DNA of 64,000 nucleotides from Alphaproteobacteria bacterium (GCA_016793165.1 JAEULA010000008.1:350359-414358), one strand, 5' to 3'; counted from the stretch's first letter, positions 27,462 to 38,371 are shown. The notes: generated from the letters alone by a model not told the origin. Made by a program: numbers and translations.

Positions 27462-27863
27462 ATGCTCGACTGGAATGAATTGCTGATCATCGGCGCCGCG
27501 GCCCTCATCTTCATCGGGCCGAAGGAGCTGCCCGGCACCCTGCGCACACTCGGCAAGTTCGTCGCCAAGGCGCGCACGATGGCGCGCGAGTTCCAGACCA
27601 ATGTCGACGACATGGTCCGCGAGGCCGAGCTCGACGAGGTGAAGAAGCAGGTCCAGAAGCTCGAATACGGCGGGCTCGAGCGCATGGTGCAGGAGACGGT
27701 GGACCCGAAGGGTCAGCTCTCCAAGGCGCTCGAGGCCCCGGACCTCTCGGCGCCCAGCCTGTCCGCGCCCGCCGCGACCCCGGCGGCCCCGGCTCCGGCC
27801 GCCCCCGCCGCGGCGGCGGCGGCGCCGACGGCGGAAGCCGCGGCCACGACCCCCAAGGCTTGA
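27462..27863 (+). CDS. tatB: Twin-arginine translocase subunit TatB
   Basis: The signal-peptide receptor partner of TatC, 133 aa. The short N-terminal helix is followed by the conserved FIGPKELPGTLRTLGK hinge, an amphipathic helix and a long charged helix, then an Ala/Pro-rich tail from about residue 95. The Glu near the N-terminus of the helix (WNELLII) is typical of TatB. Sixteen nt separate it from tatC. Confidence 0.93.
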   Translation: MLDWNELLIIGAAALIFIGPKELPGTLRTLGKFVAKARTMAREFQTNVDDMVREAELDEVKKQVQKLEYGGLERMVQETVDPKGQLSKALEAPDLSAPSLSAPAATPAAPAPAAPAAAAAAPTAEAAATTPKA

Positions 27864-27879
27864 GAGCGGTCCGACACCC

Positions 27880-28770
27880 GTGAGCGACGACGAACTCGAC
27901 GGCCCGCCCGACGACAAGAAGATGCCGCTGCTCGAGCACCTGATCGAGCTGCGCCAGCGGCTGATCTGGTCGGCGCTGGCGTTCTTCGTCTGCTTCGTCG
28001 TCGCCTACGTCTTCCACAAGGAGATCTTCTCGGTGCTCGTCGCGCCGATGAACAAGCTGCCCAATCCCGAAGGGCGGCGGATGATCTTCACGGCGCCCAC
28101 CGAGGCGTTCTTCACCTACGTCAAGCTCTCGGCCTGGGGCGCCGTCTGCATCGCCTTCCCGATCGTCGCCAACCAGATCTGGAAGTTCGTGGCGCCCGGC
28201 CTCTACAATCACGAGAAGTCGGCGTTCTTGCCGTTCCTGATCGCCACGCCCTTCATGTTCGCCCTCGGCGCGGCGTTCCTCTACTTCCTGATCCTTCCCT
28301 ACGGCCTGGCATTCTTCGCGAGCTTCGAGATCCCTCGCGAGGTCGGCGGCAACGTGCCGATCCAGTTCGAAGCCAAGATGAACGAGTACCTGTCGTTCGT
28401 GATGGCGCTGATCCTGGCCTTCGGCATCAGCTTCGAGCTTCCGGTGCTGCTCGTCCTGCTGTGCAAGGTCGGCATCATCAGTTCGCGCCAGCTTCAGGAG
28501 AAGCGGCGCTACGCAATCGTCGGCCTGGTGACCTTCGCGGCGATCGTGACGCCGCCGGACGTCTTCAGCCAGCTCGCGCTCGCCATCCCGATGTACATCC
28601 TCTACGAGGTCGCGATCTGGGTCGCGAAGATCATCGAGCCCCGCGAGGACGAGGAAGAAGAGGAAGAGACCTCGTCGACGGCGCCGACTTCGAGCAAGCC
28701 TGCCGGCGCGGCCGCAGCCGGCGCGCGCGCGGCCATCTTCGACGAGAACGACTTCAACCTCGCGCGCTGA
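27880..28770 (+). CDS. tatC: Twin-arginine translocase subunit TatC
   Basis: The core Tat receptor, 296 aa with six transmembrane helices. The conserved cytoplasmic N-terminus MPLLEHLIELRQRL and the loop segment FKTPTEAFFTYVKLS-like FTAPTEAFFTYVKLS are present. The start is GTG 27880. A C-terminal acidic and Ala-rich tail of ~40 residues extends past the last helix (EPREDEEEEEETSS). TatABC exports folded, often cofactor-containing proteins. Confidence 0.95.
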   Translation: MSDDELDGPPDDKKMPLLEHLIELRQRLIWSALAFFVCFVVAYVFHKEIFSVLVAPMNKLPNPEGRRMIFTAPTEAFFTYVKLSAWGAVCIAFPIVANQIWKFVAPGLYNHEKSAFLPFLIATPFMFALGAAFLYFLILPYGLAFFASFEIPREVGGNVPIQFEAKMNEYLSFVMALILAFGISFELPVLLVLLCKVGIISSRQLQEKRRYAIVGLVTFAAIVTPPDVFSQLALAIPMYILYEVAIWVAKIIEPREDEEEEEETSSTAPTSSKPAGAAAAGARAAIFDENDFNLAR

Positions 28771-28797
28771 ACCGGGCGAACGGTCCGAGGTCGGGCG

Positions 28798-30432
28798 ATG
28801 CCGACGCGTGCGACCGCAGTCGATGCCGACCAGGGCCGACGCCTGATCGCGCAGGGGCGTGTCGCCGACGCGGCGGGTGGGCTGATCGAGACATTGGCCG
28901 GCGGCGGCGGCGGCGAGCCCGAGGCGCGGCTGCTCGGCCGGTTGCTGACCCGCCTCTCGGTCCAGCCTGGCCCGCTGGTCGAGGCGGCGCTGCAACGGGT
29001 GTGTGCGCTCGAGGCGATCGACCTGCAGCCCTTCGCCCGAGCCCTTTCGCAGATCGTCCTGGCGAGCCCGGCCTGGACCCGCCTGGTCGGCGCCGCTTCG
29101 ACGACCGGCGCGGAGTTCCCCTCTGCCGACGCGCAGGCGTTGCGCAGCGGGTTCCTGCCGATGCTGTTGTCCCGCTGCGTCAACCGCTCGCTGCCTCTCG
29201 AGCGAGGCCTGCTGACGTTGCGACGCGCGCTGCTCGCGATCGCAGCCTCCGATGCGGCGGCGGCGGCGCTGGCGCTCGACCTCGCGCTGCAGGCCGCCAA
29301 CAACGAGTACGCATGGCCCGAGAGCGCCGCGGAGACGGCGGCGCTGGAGGCGATCGCGGGAGGCGCAGCGGCCGGGCGCGATTGGGACGTCCTGCGGTGG
29401 TCGATGTACAGGTCCGCTGCGGAAATCGCGGAGTTCCCGCGGACCGATGCGTCGCCGGCGCTTCGACGCCTCGCCGAGGCGGCATTGCCTACGGCCGCCG
29501 AGCGCGCGTTGCGGGCGTCGATGCCGCGCCTCGAGGTGCCGTCGGATCCGACGTCGCTGCGCGTGCGGGCCCAGTACGAGGAGAACCCCTATCCGCGCTG
29601 GCTGGCGCTCAATCCACCGGAGCCGGGCGAGCGTCGCACCGCCATTCTGCGGCGTGCGCCGGCCTCGTCGGCGTCGCGCTTTGCCGGGCCGATCGACGTG
29701 CTCATCGCCGGCTGCGGAACCGGCCGTCAGGCGATCGGCGCGTGGCTCGGATACGGCGTGCCGCGCACGATGCTGGCGATCGACCTCAGCGCCGCCAGCC
29801 TCGCCTATGCCGCCCGGATGGCAGCGAGCCATGGCTGCGAGGGTCTCGAGTTCCTGCAGGCAGACCTGCTCGACATCGATCGCCTCGACCGCGCCTTCGA
29901 CGTCGTCGAGGCGATCGGCGTCCTGCATCACCTGCGCGACCCCGTGCTCGGATGGCGCCGGCTTGCGGAGCGTCTGAAGCCCGGCGGCATGATGCAGATC
30001 GCCCTGTACAGCGAACGCGCTCGCCAGGACGTCGTTGCGGCCCGCGCGGAGATCGCGTCGCTCGGGCTTCCCGCCGATGCCGACGGGGTGCGCCGGCTGC
30101 GCGGGCTCGTCCTGGAAGCACCGGAGTCGGCACGGGACTGGCGCACCAGCCTGCCGCGTTTCGGGGACTTCTTCAGCACCAGCGGGTGCCGCGACCTCGT
30201 CTTCCATGTCGAGGAGCATCGGTTCTCGCCTGCCGGCGTCGCGCGCGCGCTGGCGACGCTCGGCCTCGAGTTTCGCGGCTTCGAGATTCCGGGGCCGGTC
30301 CAGGGCGAGTTCCTGCGCCGCAACCCGGCACCGGGAAGCCTCCTCGATCTCGATCGCTGGGAGCGCTTCGAGGCGGACAACCCCGCGACCTTTGCAGGCA
30401 TGATGACGTTCTGGTGTCGGCGGCCGGGCTGA
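28798..30432 (+). CDS. Large class I SAM-dependent methyltransferase with helical N-terminal domain
   Basis: A 544-aa protein. Residues ~1-250 are Ala/Leu-rich and helical, possibly degenerate TPR-like repeats. A class I methyltransferase domain follows (about 298-440): motif I VLIAGCGTGRQAI, acidic motif II AIDLSAASL, and the post-I ADLLDIDRLDRAFDVVEAIGVLHHL. Just before it is YEENPYPRWL, seen in other large methyltransferases of this type. The C-terminal ~100 residues form another domain. The substrate is unknown. It sits between tatC (27 nt) and serS, where many alphaproteobacteria have nothing. Confidence 0.8.
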   Translation: MPTRATAVDADQGRRLIAQGRVADAAGGLIETLAGGGGGEPEARLLGRLLTRLSVQPGPLVEAALQRVCALEAIDLQPFARALSQIVLASPAWTRLVGAASTTGAEFPSADAQALRSGFLPMLLSRCVNRSLPLERGLLTLRRALLAIAASDAAAAALALDLALQAANNEYAWPESAAETAALEAIAGGAAAGRDWDVLRWSMYRSAAEIAEFPRTDASPALRRLAEAALPTAAERALRASMPRLEVPSDPTSLRVRAQYEENPYPRWLALNPPEPGERRTAILRRAPASSASRFAGPIDVLIAGCGTGRQAIGAWLGYGVPRTMLAIDLSAASLAYAARMAASHGCEGLEFLQADLLDIDRLDRAFDVVEAIGVLHHLRDPVLGWRRLAERLKPGGMMQIALYSERARQDVVAARAEIASLGLPADADGVRRLRGLVLEAPESARDWRTSLPRFGDFFSTSGCRDLVFHVEEHRFSPAGVARALATLGLEFRGFEIPGPVQGEFLRRNPAPGSLLDLDRWERFEADNPATFAGMMTFWCRRPG

Positions 30433-30455
30433 CGCGGGGCGGCCGGGCGCGTTCC

Positions 30456-31789
<1,334 letters not shown>

Positions 31790-31793
31790 GCCG

Positions 31794-32576
31794 ATGGCCG
31801 GGGCGCCGATCGATCTCGCCAAGGCGCGGATCCTCGTCACCAACGACGACGGGATCGACGCGCCCGGCATCAAGGTGCTCGAAAAGGCCGCCCGCAAGCT
31901 GAGCCCCGACGTCTGGGTGGTCGCGCCCGAGACCGAGCAGAGCGCGGTGGCGCACGGGCTGACGATCCGCCGCCCGCTGCGGATCCGGCGCGTCGCCGAG
32001 AAGCGCTTCGCCGTCGACGGCACCCCGACCGACGCCGTGCTGATGGCGATCGGGCATATCCTGAAGGACGACAAGCCGACGCTGTGCTTCTCCGGAGTCA
32101 ATCGCGGCGCCAATCTTGGCGACGACGTGACCTATTCGGGCACCGTCGCGGCGGCGATGGAGGCGACGCTGCTCGGCGTGCCGGCGATCGCGTTCAGCCA
32201 GGTCTTCCGCGATCGCGACGTCGTGCCGTGGGCAACGGCCGCGAAGTTCGTTCCGATCGTCGCGCGGCGCCTGGCCCGGCAGGGCTGGCCCGAGAGCGTC
32301 CTGATCAACGTGAACTTTCCGGCGCGCGAGCCGGGCAAGGTCCGCGGCATCAAGGCGGCGGCGCAGGGCCGCCACAAGATCGGCGACGAGCTGATCGAGA
32401 ACCAGGACCCGCGCGGGCAGCGCTACTACTGGATCGGCGCGATGCGGCAGTCCGAGCCCGATCGCGAGGGGACCGACCTCCACGCGACGAATGCCGGCTG
32501 GATCGCGGTGACGCCGCTGCATCTCGACCTGACGCATCATCCGACGCTCACGCGACTGGCGGCGGCGCTGGCATGA
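31794..32576 (+). CDS. surE: 5'-nucleotidase SurE
   Basis: A stationary-phase survival nucleotidase of 260 aa. The metal-site motif is ILVTNDDGIDAPGI at the N-terminus, with VVAPETEQSAVAHGLTI and FSGVNRGANLGDDVTYSGTVAAA as further family blocks. It dephosphorylates nucleoside monophosphates and short polyphosphates. It overlaps pcm by 4 nt, the classic surE-pcm pair of protein and nucleotide repair. Confidence 0.95.
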   Translation: MAGAPIDLAKARILVTNDDGIDAPGIKVLEKAARKLSPDVWVVAPETEQSAVAHGLTIRRPLRIRRVAEKRFAVDGTPTDAVLMAIGHILKDDKPTLCFSGVNRGANLGDDVTYSGTVAAAMEATLLGVPAIAFSQVFRDRDVVPWATAAKFVPIVARRLARQGWPESVLINVNFPAREPGKVRGIKAAAQGRHKIGDELIENQDPRGQRYYWIGAMRQSEPDREGTDLHATNAGWIAVTPLHLDLTHHPTLTRLAAALA

Positions 32577-33253
32577 GCACGCCCAATCACCGCATCCGCC
32601 TGATCATGGAACTGCGCCGGGCCGGCGTGGTCGATACCCGCGTCCTCTCCGCGGTCGAGCGCACGCCGCGCGAGATCTTCTGCCTGCCGCAGTTCCGCGA
32701 TCGCGCCTACGAGGACACGGCGTTGCCGATCGCGCACGACCAGACGCTGAGCCAGCCGACCGTGGTCGCGCTGATGACCCAGGCGCTGGAGGTCCAGCCA
32801 CGCCAGAAGGTGCTCGAGGTCGGCACCGGCTCGGGTTACCAGGCCGCCATCCTGTCGCTGCTGTGCCGGCGTCTCTACACGATCGAGCGGCACCGTCCGC
32901 TGCTTGTCGACGCCGAGGAGCGCTTCAAGACGCTGCGCCTGAACAACGTCGTCACGCGCCATGGCGACGGCTGGGCGGGCTGGACCGAGCAGGCGCCGTT
33001 CGACCGGATCATGGTCACGGCGGCGCCCGACGCCGTGCCGCAGTCGCTGATCGAGCAACTCGCCGTGGGCGGCATCATGGTGGTCCCGGTCGGGCGGGAG
33101 GCGCGCAGCCAGGAGCTCCTGCGGGTGCGCCGCACCGAGACCGGTCACGAGATCGACAATCTCGCCGCGGTGCGTTTCGTGCCGCTCGTCCATGGAATTC
33201 CGATGGACGACGAGGCGTTGTCTGCCGGTCAAGCGAGGAAGAGCCGTGCGTGA
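32573..33253 (+). CDS. pcm: Protein-L-isoaspartate O-methyltransferase
   Basis: The canonical PCMT, 226 aa, repairing isoaspartyl damage with SAM. Motif I is VLEVGTGSGYQAAILS, preceded by the family-typical DQTLSQPTVVALMTQAL, and followed by a C-terminal VRFVPLVHG. ATG 32573 overlaps the surE stop as ATGA. It overlaps the following lipoprotein gene by 8 nt. Confidence 0.94.
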   Translation: MSTPNHRIRLIMELRRAGVVDTRVLSAVERTPREIFCLPQFRDRAYEDTALPIAHDQTLSQPTVVALMTQALEVQPRQKVLEVGTGSGYQAAILSLLCRRLYTIERHRPLLVDAEERFKTLRLNNVVTRHGDGWAGWTEQAPFDRIMVTAAPDAVPQSLIEQLAVGGIMVVPVGREARSQELLRVRRTETGHEIDNLAAVRFVPLVHGIPMDDEALSAGQARKSRA

Positions 33254-34355
33254 CCTGCGCGCCTTCGTGATGCTGGGGCTGATGGCCGGACTGGCGGCCT
33301 GCGGCGGCCGCAACGGCCCGCCCGCGCCGGTCGTCCAGCATGGCGATACGCGGCCGGCGCTGTCGCGCGCCGAGAGCGCGACCGGCGCCGTAGTCGTCCA
33401 GCAGGGCGAGACCCTCTACGCGATCTCGCGCCGCACCGGTGTCGCCCTGCGCGCACTCATCGACACCAACGGGCTGCAGGCCCCGTATCGGCTGCAGGCC
33501 GGGCAACGCCTTGCGCTGCCGGGCCGCGCCGTCGCGGCAGCGCCGGTTCCGAGCGGCACGCCGGCCCCGCCGCCGCCCGTCCCGCGTACGAGCGTCGAGT
33601 CCGCGCCGATCGCGCCGCCGGCCCCGTCGTCCGGCGCCGCCGTGCCGCAGCAGGCGACGGCGCCCACGCCCTCCGGTCAATCGGCGCCGTCCGGTCCATC
33701 GGTGCCCACTGGCGCGGCGCCGGTCGCCGGTCCAGGCATCGCCGCGGTGCCGCCGGTTCCGCCGCCGGCTCCGGGAGGCGCGGCGGGCGCGCCGCCATCC
33801 GCGGCGCCGGTCGCTTCCGGTGCCCCGTCGGCGCCGGTCGCGGAGGCGCCGCGGCCAACCGCGAGCGCACCCGCGGCGGTCCCGGGAGCCGAGGAACCGG
33901 CCGCCGCCGCGACGCGGCCCCCGCCGGCCGTCGATACGCCGGCCCCGGCGCGGGCCGCCCGCAGCTTCCTGTGGCCGCTGCGCGGGACGATCATCTCGAC
34001 CTATGGGTCGAAGACCGGCGGGCTGCAGAACGACGGCATCAATATCGCCGCGGCGCGCGGCACCCCGGTTCGTGCGGCCGAGAACGGCGTCGTCGTCTAT
34101 GCCGGCAACGAGCTGAAGGGCTTCGGCAACCTGCTGCTGCTTCGCCATGCCGACGGCTGGATGAGCGCGTATGCGCATCTCGACGAGATCCAGGTCGAGC
34201 GCGGCCAGACGGTCCAGCGGGGCCAGGCCATCGGCAAGCTCGGCCAGACCGGCGGCGTGACGTCGCCGCAGCTGCATTTCGAGCTGCGCCGCGGCGGCAA
34301 GGCCGTGGACCCGCGCGGCCATCTCGCGCCGCTGCAGACGGCGCAGGCCGAGTAG
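33246..34355 (+). CDS. nlpD: NlpD-like lipoprotein: LysM plus degenerate M23 domain
   Basis: A 369-aa lipoprotein. The GTG start gives a short signal peptide with lipobox LAAC (Cys19). A LysM glycan-binding domain follows (about 50-98, GETLYAISRRTGVALRALI), then a long Pro/Ala-rich linker (about 100-235), then an M23/LytM domain (about 240-360). The M23 zinc ligands are incomplete: the first His and Asp positions read NDGINIAA, while the later SAYAHLD and QLHFEL are kept. That loss is typical of NlpD/EnvC, which activate amidases rather than cleave wall themselves. It follows surE-pcm as in many proteobacteria. Confidence 0.88.
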   Translation: MRDLRAFVMLGLMAGLAACGGRNGPPAPVVQHGDTRPALSRAESATGAVVVQQGETLYAISRRTGVALRALIDTNGLQAPYRLQAGQRLALPGRAVAAAPVPSGTPAPPPPVPRTSVESAPIAPPAPSSGAAVPQQATAPTPSGQSAPSGPSVPTGAAPVAGPGIAAVPPVPPPAPGGAAGAPPSAAPVASGAPSAPVAEAPRPTASAPAAVPGAEEPAAAATRPPPAVDTPAPARAARSFLWPLRGTIISTYGSKTGGLQNDGINIAAARGTPVRAAENGVVVYAGNELKGFGNLLLLRHADGWMSAYAHLDEIQVERGQTVQRGQAIGKLGQTGGVTSPQLHFELRRGGKAVDPRGHLAPLQTAQAE

Positions 34356-34382
34356 CGCCACGCCGCCGGCTCCGCGTGCGCG

Positions 34383-35204
34383 TCAGCGCTCGGGGCGGGC
34401 GCCGCGCCGCTCGGCCATCTGGCTCATCGCGAGCAAGGCGATCGACAGCGCGATCAGCAGGGTCGAGATCGCGGCGATCGTCGGATCGATCTCGTCGCGC
34501 AGCGCATTGAACATGCGCTTGGTCATCGTCGCGTAGTCGCCGCCCGCGATGAACAGCGAGATCGTCACCTCGTCGAGCGAGGTGATGAAGGCGAGCAGCG
34601 CCCCGGTGATCACCGAGAGCTTGATCTGCGGCAGCGTCACCGTGAGGAAGGCCCAGGGCCGGCTGGCGCCCAGGCTGCGCGCCACCAGCTCTTGGTTCAT
34701 GTCGTAGGACTTCAGGCCCGAGGCGACGGTGATGACGACGAGCGGGATCGCCATCACCGAGTGCGCCAGCACGATGCCCGTCATCGTGTTGTTGAGCCCG
34801 ATCTGCGCGTAGAACAGGAACGTCCCGATCGCGATCAGGATGGCCGGGATGATCAGCGGCATCATGAAGCACGCGTACAGGATCTGCGTCGCGCGCCCGC
34901 GCATCGTGTGGAGCGAGTAGGCGGCAAGCGTCCCCAGCGAGGTCGACACGAGCATCGTCACGAAGGCCGCGGCGAACGACACCCAGGTCGCCTGGCGCCA
35001 TTCGCGCGATCCCAGATACGCCTCGTACCAGCGCGTCGAGTATCCGGGCGGTGGGAACTGCAGGAAGCGGCTGTCCGAGAAGCTGAGCGGGATGACCAGC
35101 AGGCTGGGCAGGGCGAGGAACAGGAGGATGAGGCCGCCCAGGACGTAGAGCCACAGGCGGCGGCCATGGGTGATCTGGGTCTCGGTCGCGGGCCGGTCCA
35201 GCAT
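34383..35204 (-). CDS. Spermidine/putrescine-type ABC permease, PotC-like
   Basis: An inner-membrane permease of 273 aa with six helices and the permease EAA loop ELVARSLGASRPWAFLTVTLP. It is the last of four genes of a PotD-A-B-C type operon on the minus strand. Its ATG shares one base with the stop of the previous permease (TGATG). The true substrate is set by the binding protein at 37316 and could be a polyamine, an opine or a small N-methylated amine. Confidence 0.88.
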   Translation of the reverse strand: MLDRPATETQITHGRRLWLYVLGGLILLFLALPSLLVIPLSFSDSRFLQFPPPGYSTRWYEAYLGSREWRQATWVSFAAAFVTMLVSTSLGTLAAYSLHTMRGRATQILYACFMMPLIIPAILIAIGTFLFYAQIGLNNTMTGIVLAHSVMAIPLVVITVASGLKSYDMNQELVARSLGASRPWAFLTVTLPQIKLSVITGALLAFITSLDEVTISLFIAGGDYATMTKRMFNALRDEIDPTIAAISTLLIALSIALLAMSQMAERRGARPER

Positions 35205-36088
35205 CACTTGCCCCCGAGGATCCGCTGGAATCCGATGACGCGGCCGACCGCCCAGAAGATCGCGAGCGCCATCGCGAGAAGGACGACGCCGAGCGCCGAG
35301 GCCGCGCCCCAGTCCGAGTGGTAGGTGACGTTCCGCTCGATCTGCATCGACCACATCATCACGCGCCCGCCGCCGAGCAGCGCGGGCGTGACGTAGAAGC
35401 CGAGGCACAGGATGAAGACGATGATCACGCCGGCGGCAAGGCCGGGCAGGGAGAGCGGCACGTAGACGTGCCAGAAGGCCTGGCTCGGCGTGGCGCCGAG
35501 ATTGGCGGCCGCCCTGACGTAGTCGCGATCGATCGAGCGCATCGTCGCGTAGAGCGGGAGCACCATGAAGGGCAGCATGATGTGCACCATGCCGATCGTC
35601 GTGCCGGTGAAGTTGTGGACGAGGCGCAGCGGCAGGTCGATGACCCCGGCATCGGTGAGCCAGGTGTTGATCAGCCCGCGGCGCTGAAGCAGCACGAGCC
35701 ACGCGTAGCAGCGCACCAGCAGCGACGTCCACACCGGGAACAGGACGAACAGCAGGAGGATTGCCGCGGTCCGCTCGCGCGCCTGCGCGATCACGTAGGC
35801 GAGGGGATACCCTAGCAGCACGCAGATCGCGGTGACGAGGAAGGTGAGCTCGAACGTCGTCTGCAGCGAGATGAGGTAGGTCGGATGCAGGAGGCGGATG
35901 TAGTGCTCGAGCGTGAACGCGTCGCCCGTGCGGAACGAGAGCCAGAACAGCCAGACGATCGGCGCCAGGGCGACGATGCCGATCAGCAGCAGGCCCGGCG
36001 CCGCCAGCGCGCCGAGCGCAAGGCCTTCGCGGCGCTCGGCATCGCGCAGCGCCTGGGCGTTGGGTGCGGAGAGGGCGGCCGTCGTCAT
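35204..36088 (-). CDS. Spermidine/putrescine-type ABC permease, PotB-like
   Basis: A permease of 294 aa with six helices and a cytoplasmic EAA loop DYVRAAANLGATPSQAFWHVYVPL. The N-terminal ~25 residues are cytoplasmic. It overlaps the ATPase gene by 4 nt and the second permease gene by 1 nt, so all three are translationally linked. Confidence 0.88.
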   Translation of the reverse strand: MTTAALSAPNAQALRDAERREGLALGALAAPGLLLIGIVALAPIVWLFWLSFRTGDAFTLEHYIRLLHPTYLISLQTTFELTFLVTAICVLLGYPLAYVIAQARERTAAILLLFVLFPVWTSLLVRCYAWLVLLQRRGLINTWLTDAGVIDLPLRLVHNFTGTTIGMVHIMLPFMVLPLYATMRSIDRDYVRAAANLGATPSQAFWHVYVPLSLPGLAAGVIIVFILCLGFYVTPALLGGGRVMMWSMQIERNVTYHSDWGAASALGVVLLAMALAIFWAVGRVIGFQRILGGK

Positions 36089-37272
36089 GCGCCGCCGGGC
36101 ACAAGGAACGTGTCGGCCGGCGCGAGACCCAGCGTGATCGCGCCGCCGATGCCCGGCAGCGGCGGCGCCGCGGCGCTCGCGGCCTGCCGCGTGGCGATGC
36201 GCGGCCCGCCGTCGAGGTCCACGTAGATGAGCGTGCTCTCGCCCTGGTACACGAGTTCGGTGATCCGGCCGCGCAGCAGGTTGAGGCCGGCGCCGTCCTC
36301 GCCGGGGGCGAGGATGCGCAGCTTCTCCGGGCGCAGCACCAGCTGCGGCGACGCCATCGCGACGGGCTGCACGTCGAACCGCAGGACCTGGTCGCCGATC
36401 GTCGCCCGGCCGTCCCGCAGCGTGACCGGCAGGAAGCTCGACTCGCCGATGAATTCGGCGATGAAGCGGGTGGCTGGGCGCTCGTAGATGTCGCGCGGCT
36501 TGCCGATCTGCCGGAAGCGGCCCTTGTCGATGACCGCGACGCGGTCGGACATGGTGAGCGCCTCGCGCTGATCATGCGTGACGTAGACCGTCGTCATGCC
36601 GAGGCGCTGATGGAGATGGCGGACCTCGATCTGCATCTCCTCGCGCAGCTTCTTGTCGAGGGCCGAGAGCGGCTCGTCCATCAGCAGGATGCGCGGCTCG
36701 AAGATGATCGCGCGCGCGAGGGCCACCCGCTGCCGCTGGCCGCCCGAGAGCTGGTCGACCTGGCGCTCGCCCAAGCCCTGCAGCTGGACCGTGTCGAGCG
36801 CCTTCCGCACGCGCGCCTCGATCTCCGAGCGGTCGACCCGGCGCAGCTTGAGGGGGTAGGCGAGATTGCCCGCGACGGTCATGTGCGGGAACAGCGCGTA
36901 GTTCTGGAACACCATCCCGACGCCGCGCTTGTGCGGCGGCGCGAGGGTGACGTCGTCGCCGCCGAAGCGCACCGTGCCGGAGTCGGGCCGGGTGAAGCCG
37001 GCGAGCACCATGAGCAGCGTCGTCTTGCCCGAGCCCGAGGGGCCGAGCAGCGTGATGAACTCGCCGCTCGCGACCTCAAGGCTGACGTCGTCGAGTGCCC
37101 GGAAGGTGCCATAGGCCTTGGTCAGGTTCGCGACGCTGATCGGGAGGGACGCAGAACCGGCGGCGGACCGCTCGGCGGACGCGGCGCGCGGACCGGAATG
37201 CTGGGAACTGGCTGGTTGGGAAATCGTCGTCTCCGTGCGCGGGTGGCTGACCGGAGGCCCGGAAATGCGCAC
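36085..37272 (-). CDS. Spermidine/putrescine-type ABC ATPase, PotA-like
   Basis: An ATP-binding protein of up to 395 aa. Walker A is [12 protein letters not shown], the signature [15 protein letters not shown], Walker [13 protein letters not shown] and the switch histidine is in [11 protein letters not shown]; the C-terminal ~130 residues are a TOBE-type regulatory domain. The first ~45 residues are low-complexity Ser/Ala-rich and probably not part of the fold. The only conventional start before the conserved [11 protein letters not shown] is GTG 37272, which lies in the base of a strong hairpin (37270-37309), so start and expression level are uncertain. Confidence 0.88.
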   Translation of the reverse strand: MRISGPPVSHPRTETTISQPASSQHSGPRAASAERSAAGSASLPISVANLTKAYGTFRALDDVSLEVASGEFITLLGPSGSGKTTLLMVLAGFTRPDSGTVRFGGDDVTLAPPHKRGVGMVFQNYALFPHMTVAGNLAYPLKLRRVDRSEIEARVRKALDTVQLQGLGERQVDQLSGGQRQRVALARAIIFEPRILLMDEPLSALDKKLREEMQIEVRHLHQRLGMTTVYVTHDQREALTMSDRVAVIDKGRFRQIGKPRDIYERPATRFIAEFIGESSFLPVTLRDGRATIGDQVLRFDVQPVAMASPQLVLRPEKLRILAPGEDGAGLNLLRGRITELVYQGESTLIYVDLDGGPRIATRQAASAAAPPLPGIGGAITLGLAPADTFLVPGGA

Positions 37273-37309
37273 GGCCGGCGGGGCGCCCGTCGGGCGCCCG
37301 CCGGCCGTG
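37270..37309 (-). promoter_or_regulatory. Large intercistronic hairpin after the binding-protein gene
   Basis: Positions 37270-37288 pair with 37292-37309: 18 base pairs, almost all G-C, one bulged G (37283) and a 3-nt loop. It lies 6 nt after the stop of the solute-binding protein gene and includes the probable GTG start of the ATPase gene in its base. Comparable intercistronic stems after binding-protein genes protect upstream mRNA and lower expression of downstream genes. Confidence 0.7.
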
Positions 37310-37315
37310 GCACGC

Positions 37316-38371
37316 TCACTTCTGCAGGAAGGCGTCGAAGCGCTTCACCATCTCGTCGTTGTTCTGGACCCACCAGTCCACCGACATCACGAAGCCCTTG
37401 CCGACGTTCTCGGGCGAGTTCGGCAGCCCGGCCGCCATCTCCTTCGTGATGATGCCGGTGTCGTAGCCCTTGAGGTTCGCGGGCGCGTAGTTGATGTACT
37501 TCGAGATCGAGGCCTGCGCGTCGGGACGCATCATGATCGCGAGCGCCTTCATCGCGAGTTCCTTGTTGGGCGCGCCCTTCGGCATCATCCAGGCATCCGA
37601 AACCAGCATCTGCTGGTCGAAGGTGATCCCGATCGGACCGCCGCGGCCATCCTTCTCGCCCATGGCGGCCTGGATACGGCCGTTCCACGCGCCGACCATC
37701 TCGACCTCGCCGTCCTGCAGCACCTGGACCGACTGCGCGCCGGAGTTCCACCACACGACGACGTGCGGCTTCATGCTCTCGAGCTTCTTGAACGCGCGCT
37801 CGACGTCCAGCGGGTAGAGCTTGTCCATCGGAACGCCGTCGGCGATCAGCGCGGCTTCCATGTTGTAGATCGGATGCCGGCGCATCGAGCGGCCGCCCGG
37901 GAAGTCCTTCACGTTCCAGAACGCGTCCCAGCCCTTGGGCTGCCTGTTGTCCCAGCCCTTGGAGTTCTTGCGCCAGCCGATCGCGACCGAATAGACGATC
38001 TGCGACATGCAATGGTCGGACTTGAGGCTTGCCGGCACGCCCGGATCGTTGACGATCGCCGGATCGAGCTTCTCGAGCCGGCCTTCCTTCTCGAGCAGCG
38101 CGCAGGTGTAGTAGCCCTGGGTGGTCAGATCCCAGGTCGGCTTGCCGGAGGCGACCTGGGCGCGCACGTCGGCGATGCCCTGCGTCGTCTCCTCCTTGAC
38201 CGTGATTCCGAGCTCCTTCTCGACGAGGTCGAACCAAGCCTGGCGTTGCGCCTTCTGGAACGCGCCGCCCCAGGACGACACGGTGATCGATTTCTGCTGC
38301 GCGGTGGCGGTCTCGACGCCGACCACGGCAAGGCAGGTGGCGGCCATCAGCAGCCAGGAACGTGCTTTCAT
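37316..38371 (-). CDS. ABC transporter substrate-binding protein, PotD-like family 1
   Basis: A periplasmic binding protein of 351 aa. The signal peptide (MKARSWLLMAATCLAVVG, cleaved near ATAQQ) is followed by ITVSSWGGAFQKAQRQAW, the start of the PotD/opine-type fold. ATG 38371 has a strong ribosome-binding site (GGGGAGA). It is the first gene of the minus-strand ABC operon and is divergent from the M24 protein gene with 117 nt between starts. Confidence 0.9.
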   Translation of the reverse strand: MKARSWLLMAATCLAVVGVETATAQQKSITVSSWGGAFQKAQRQAWFDLVEKELGITVKEETTQGIADVRAQVASGKPTWDLTTQGYYTCALLEKEGRLEKLDPAIVNDPGVPASLKSDHCMSQIVYSVAIGWRKNSKGWDNRQPKGWDAFWNVKDFPGGRSMRRHPIYNMEAALIADGVPMDKLYPLDVERAFKKLESMKPHVVVWWNSGAQSVQVLQDGEVEMVGAWNGRIQAAMGEKDGRGGPIGITFDQQMLVSDAWMMPKGAPNKELAMKALAIMMRPDAQASISKYINYAPANLKGYDTGIITKEMAAGLPNSPENVGKGFVMSVDWWVQNNDEMVKRFDAFLQK

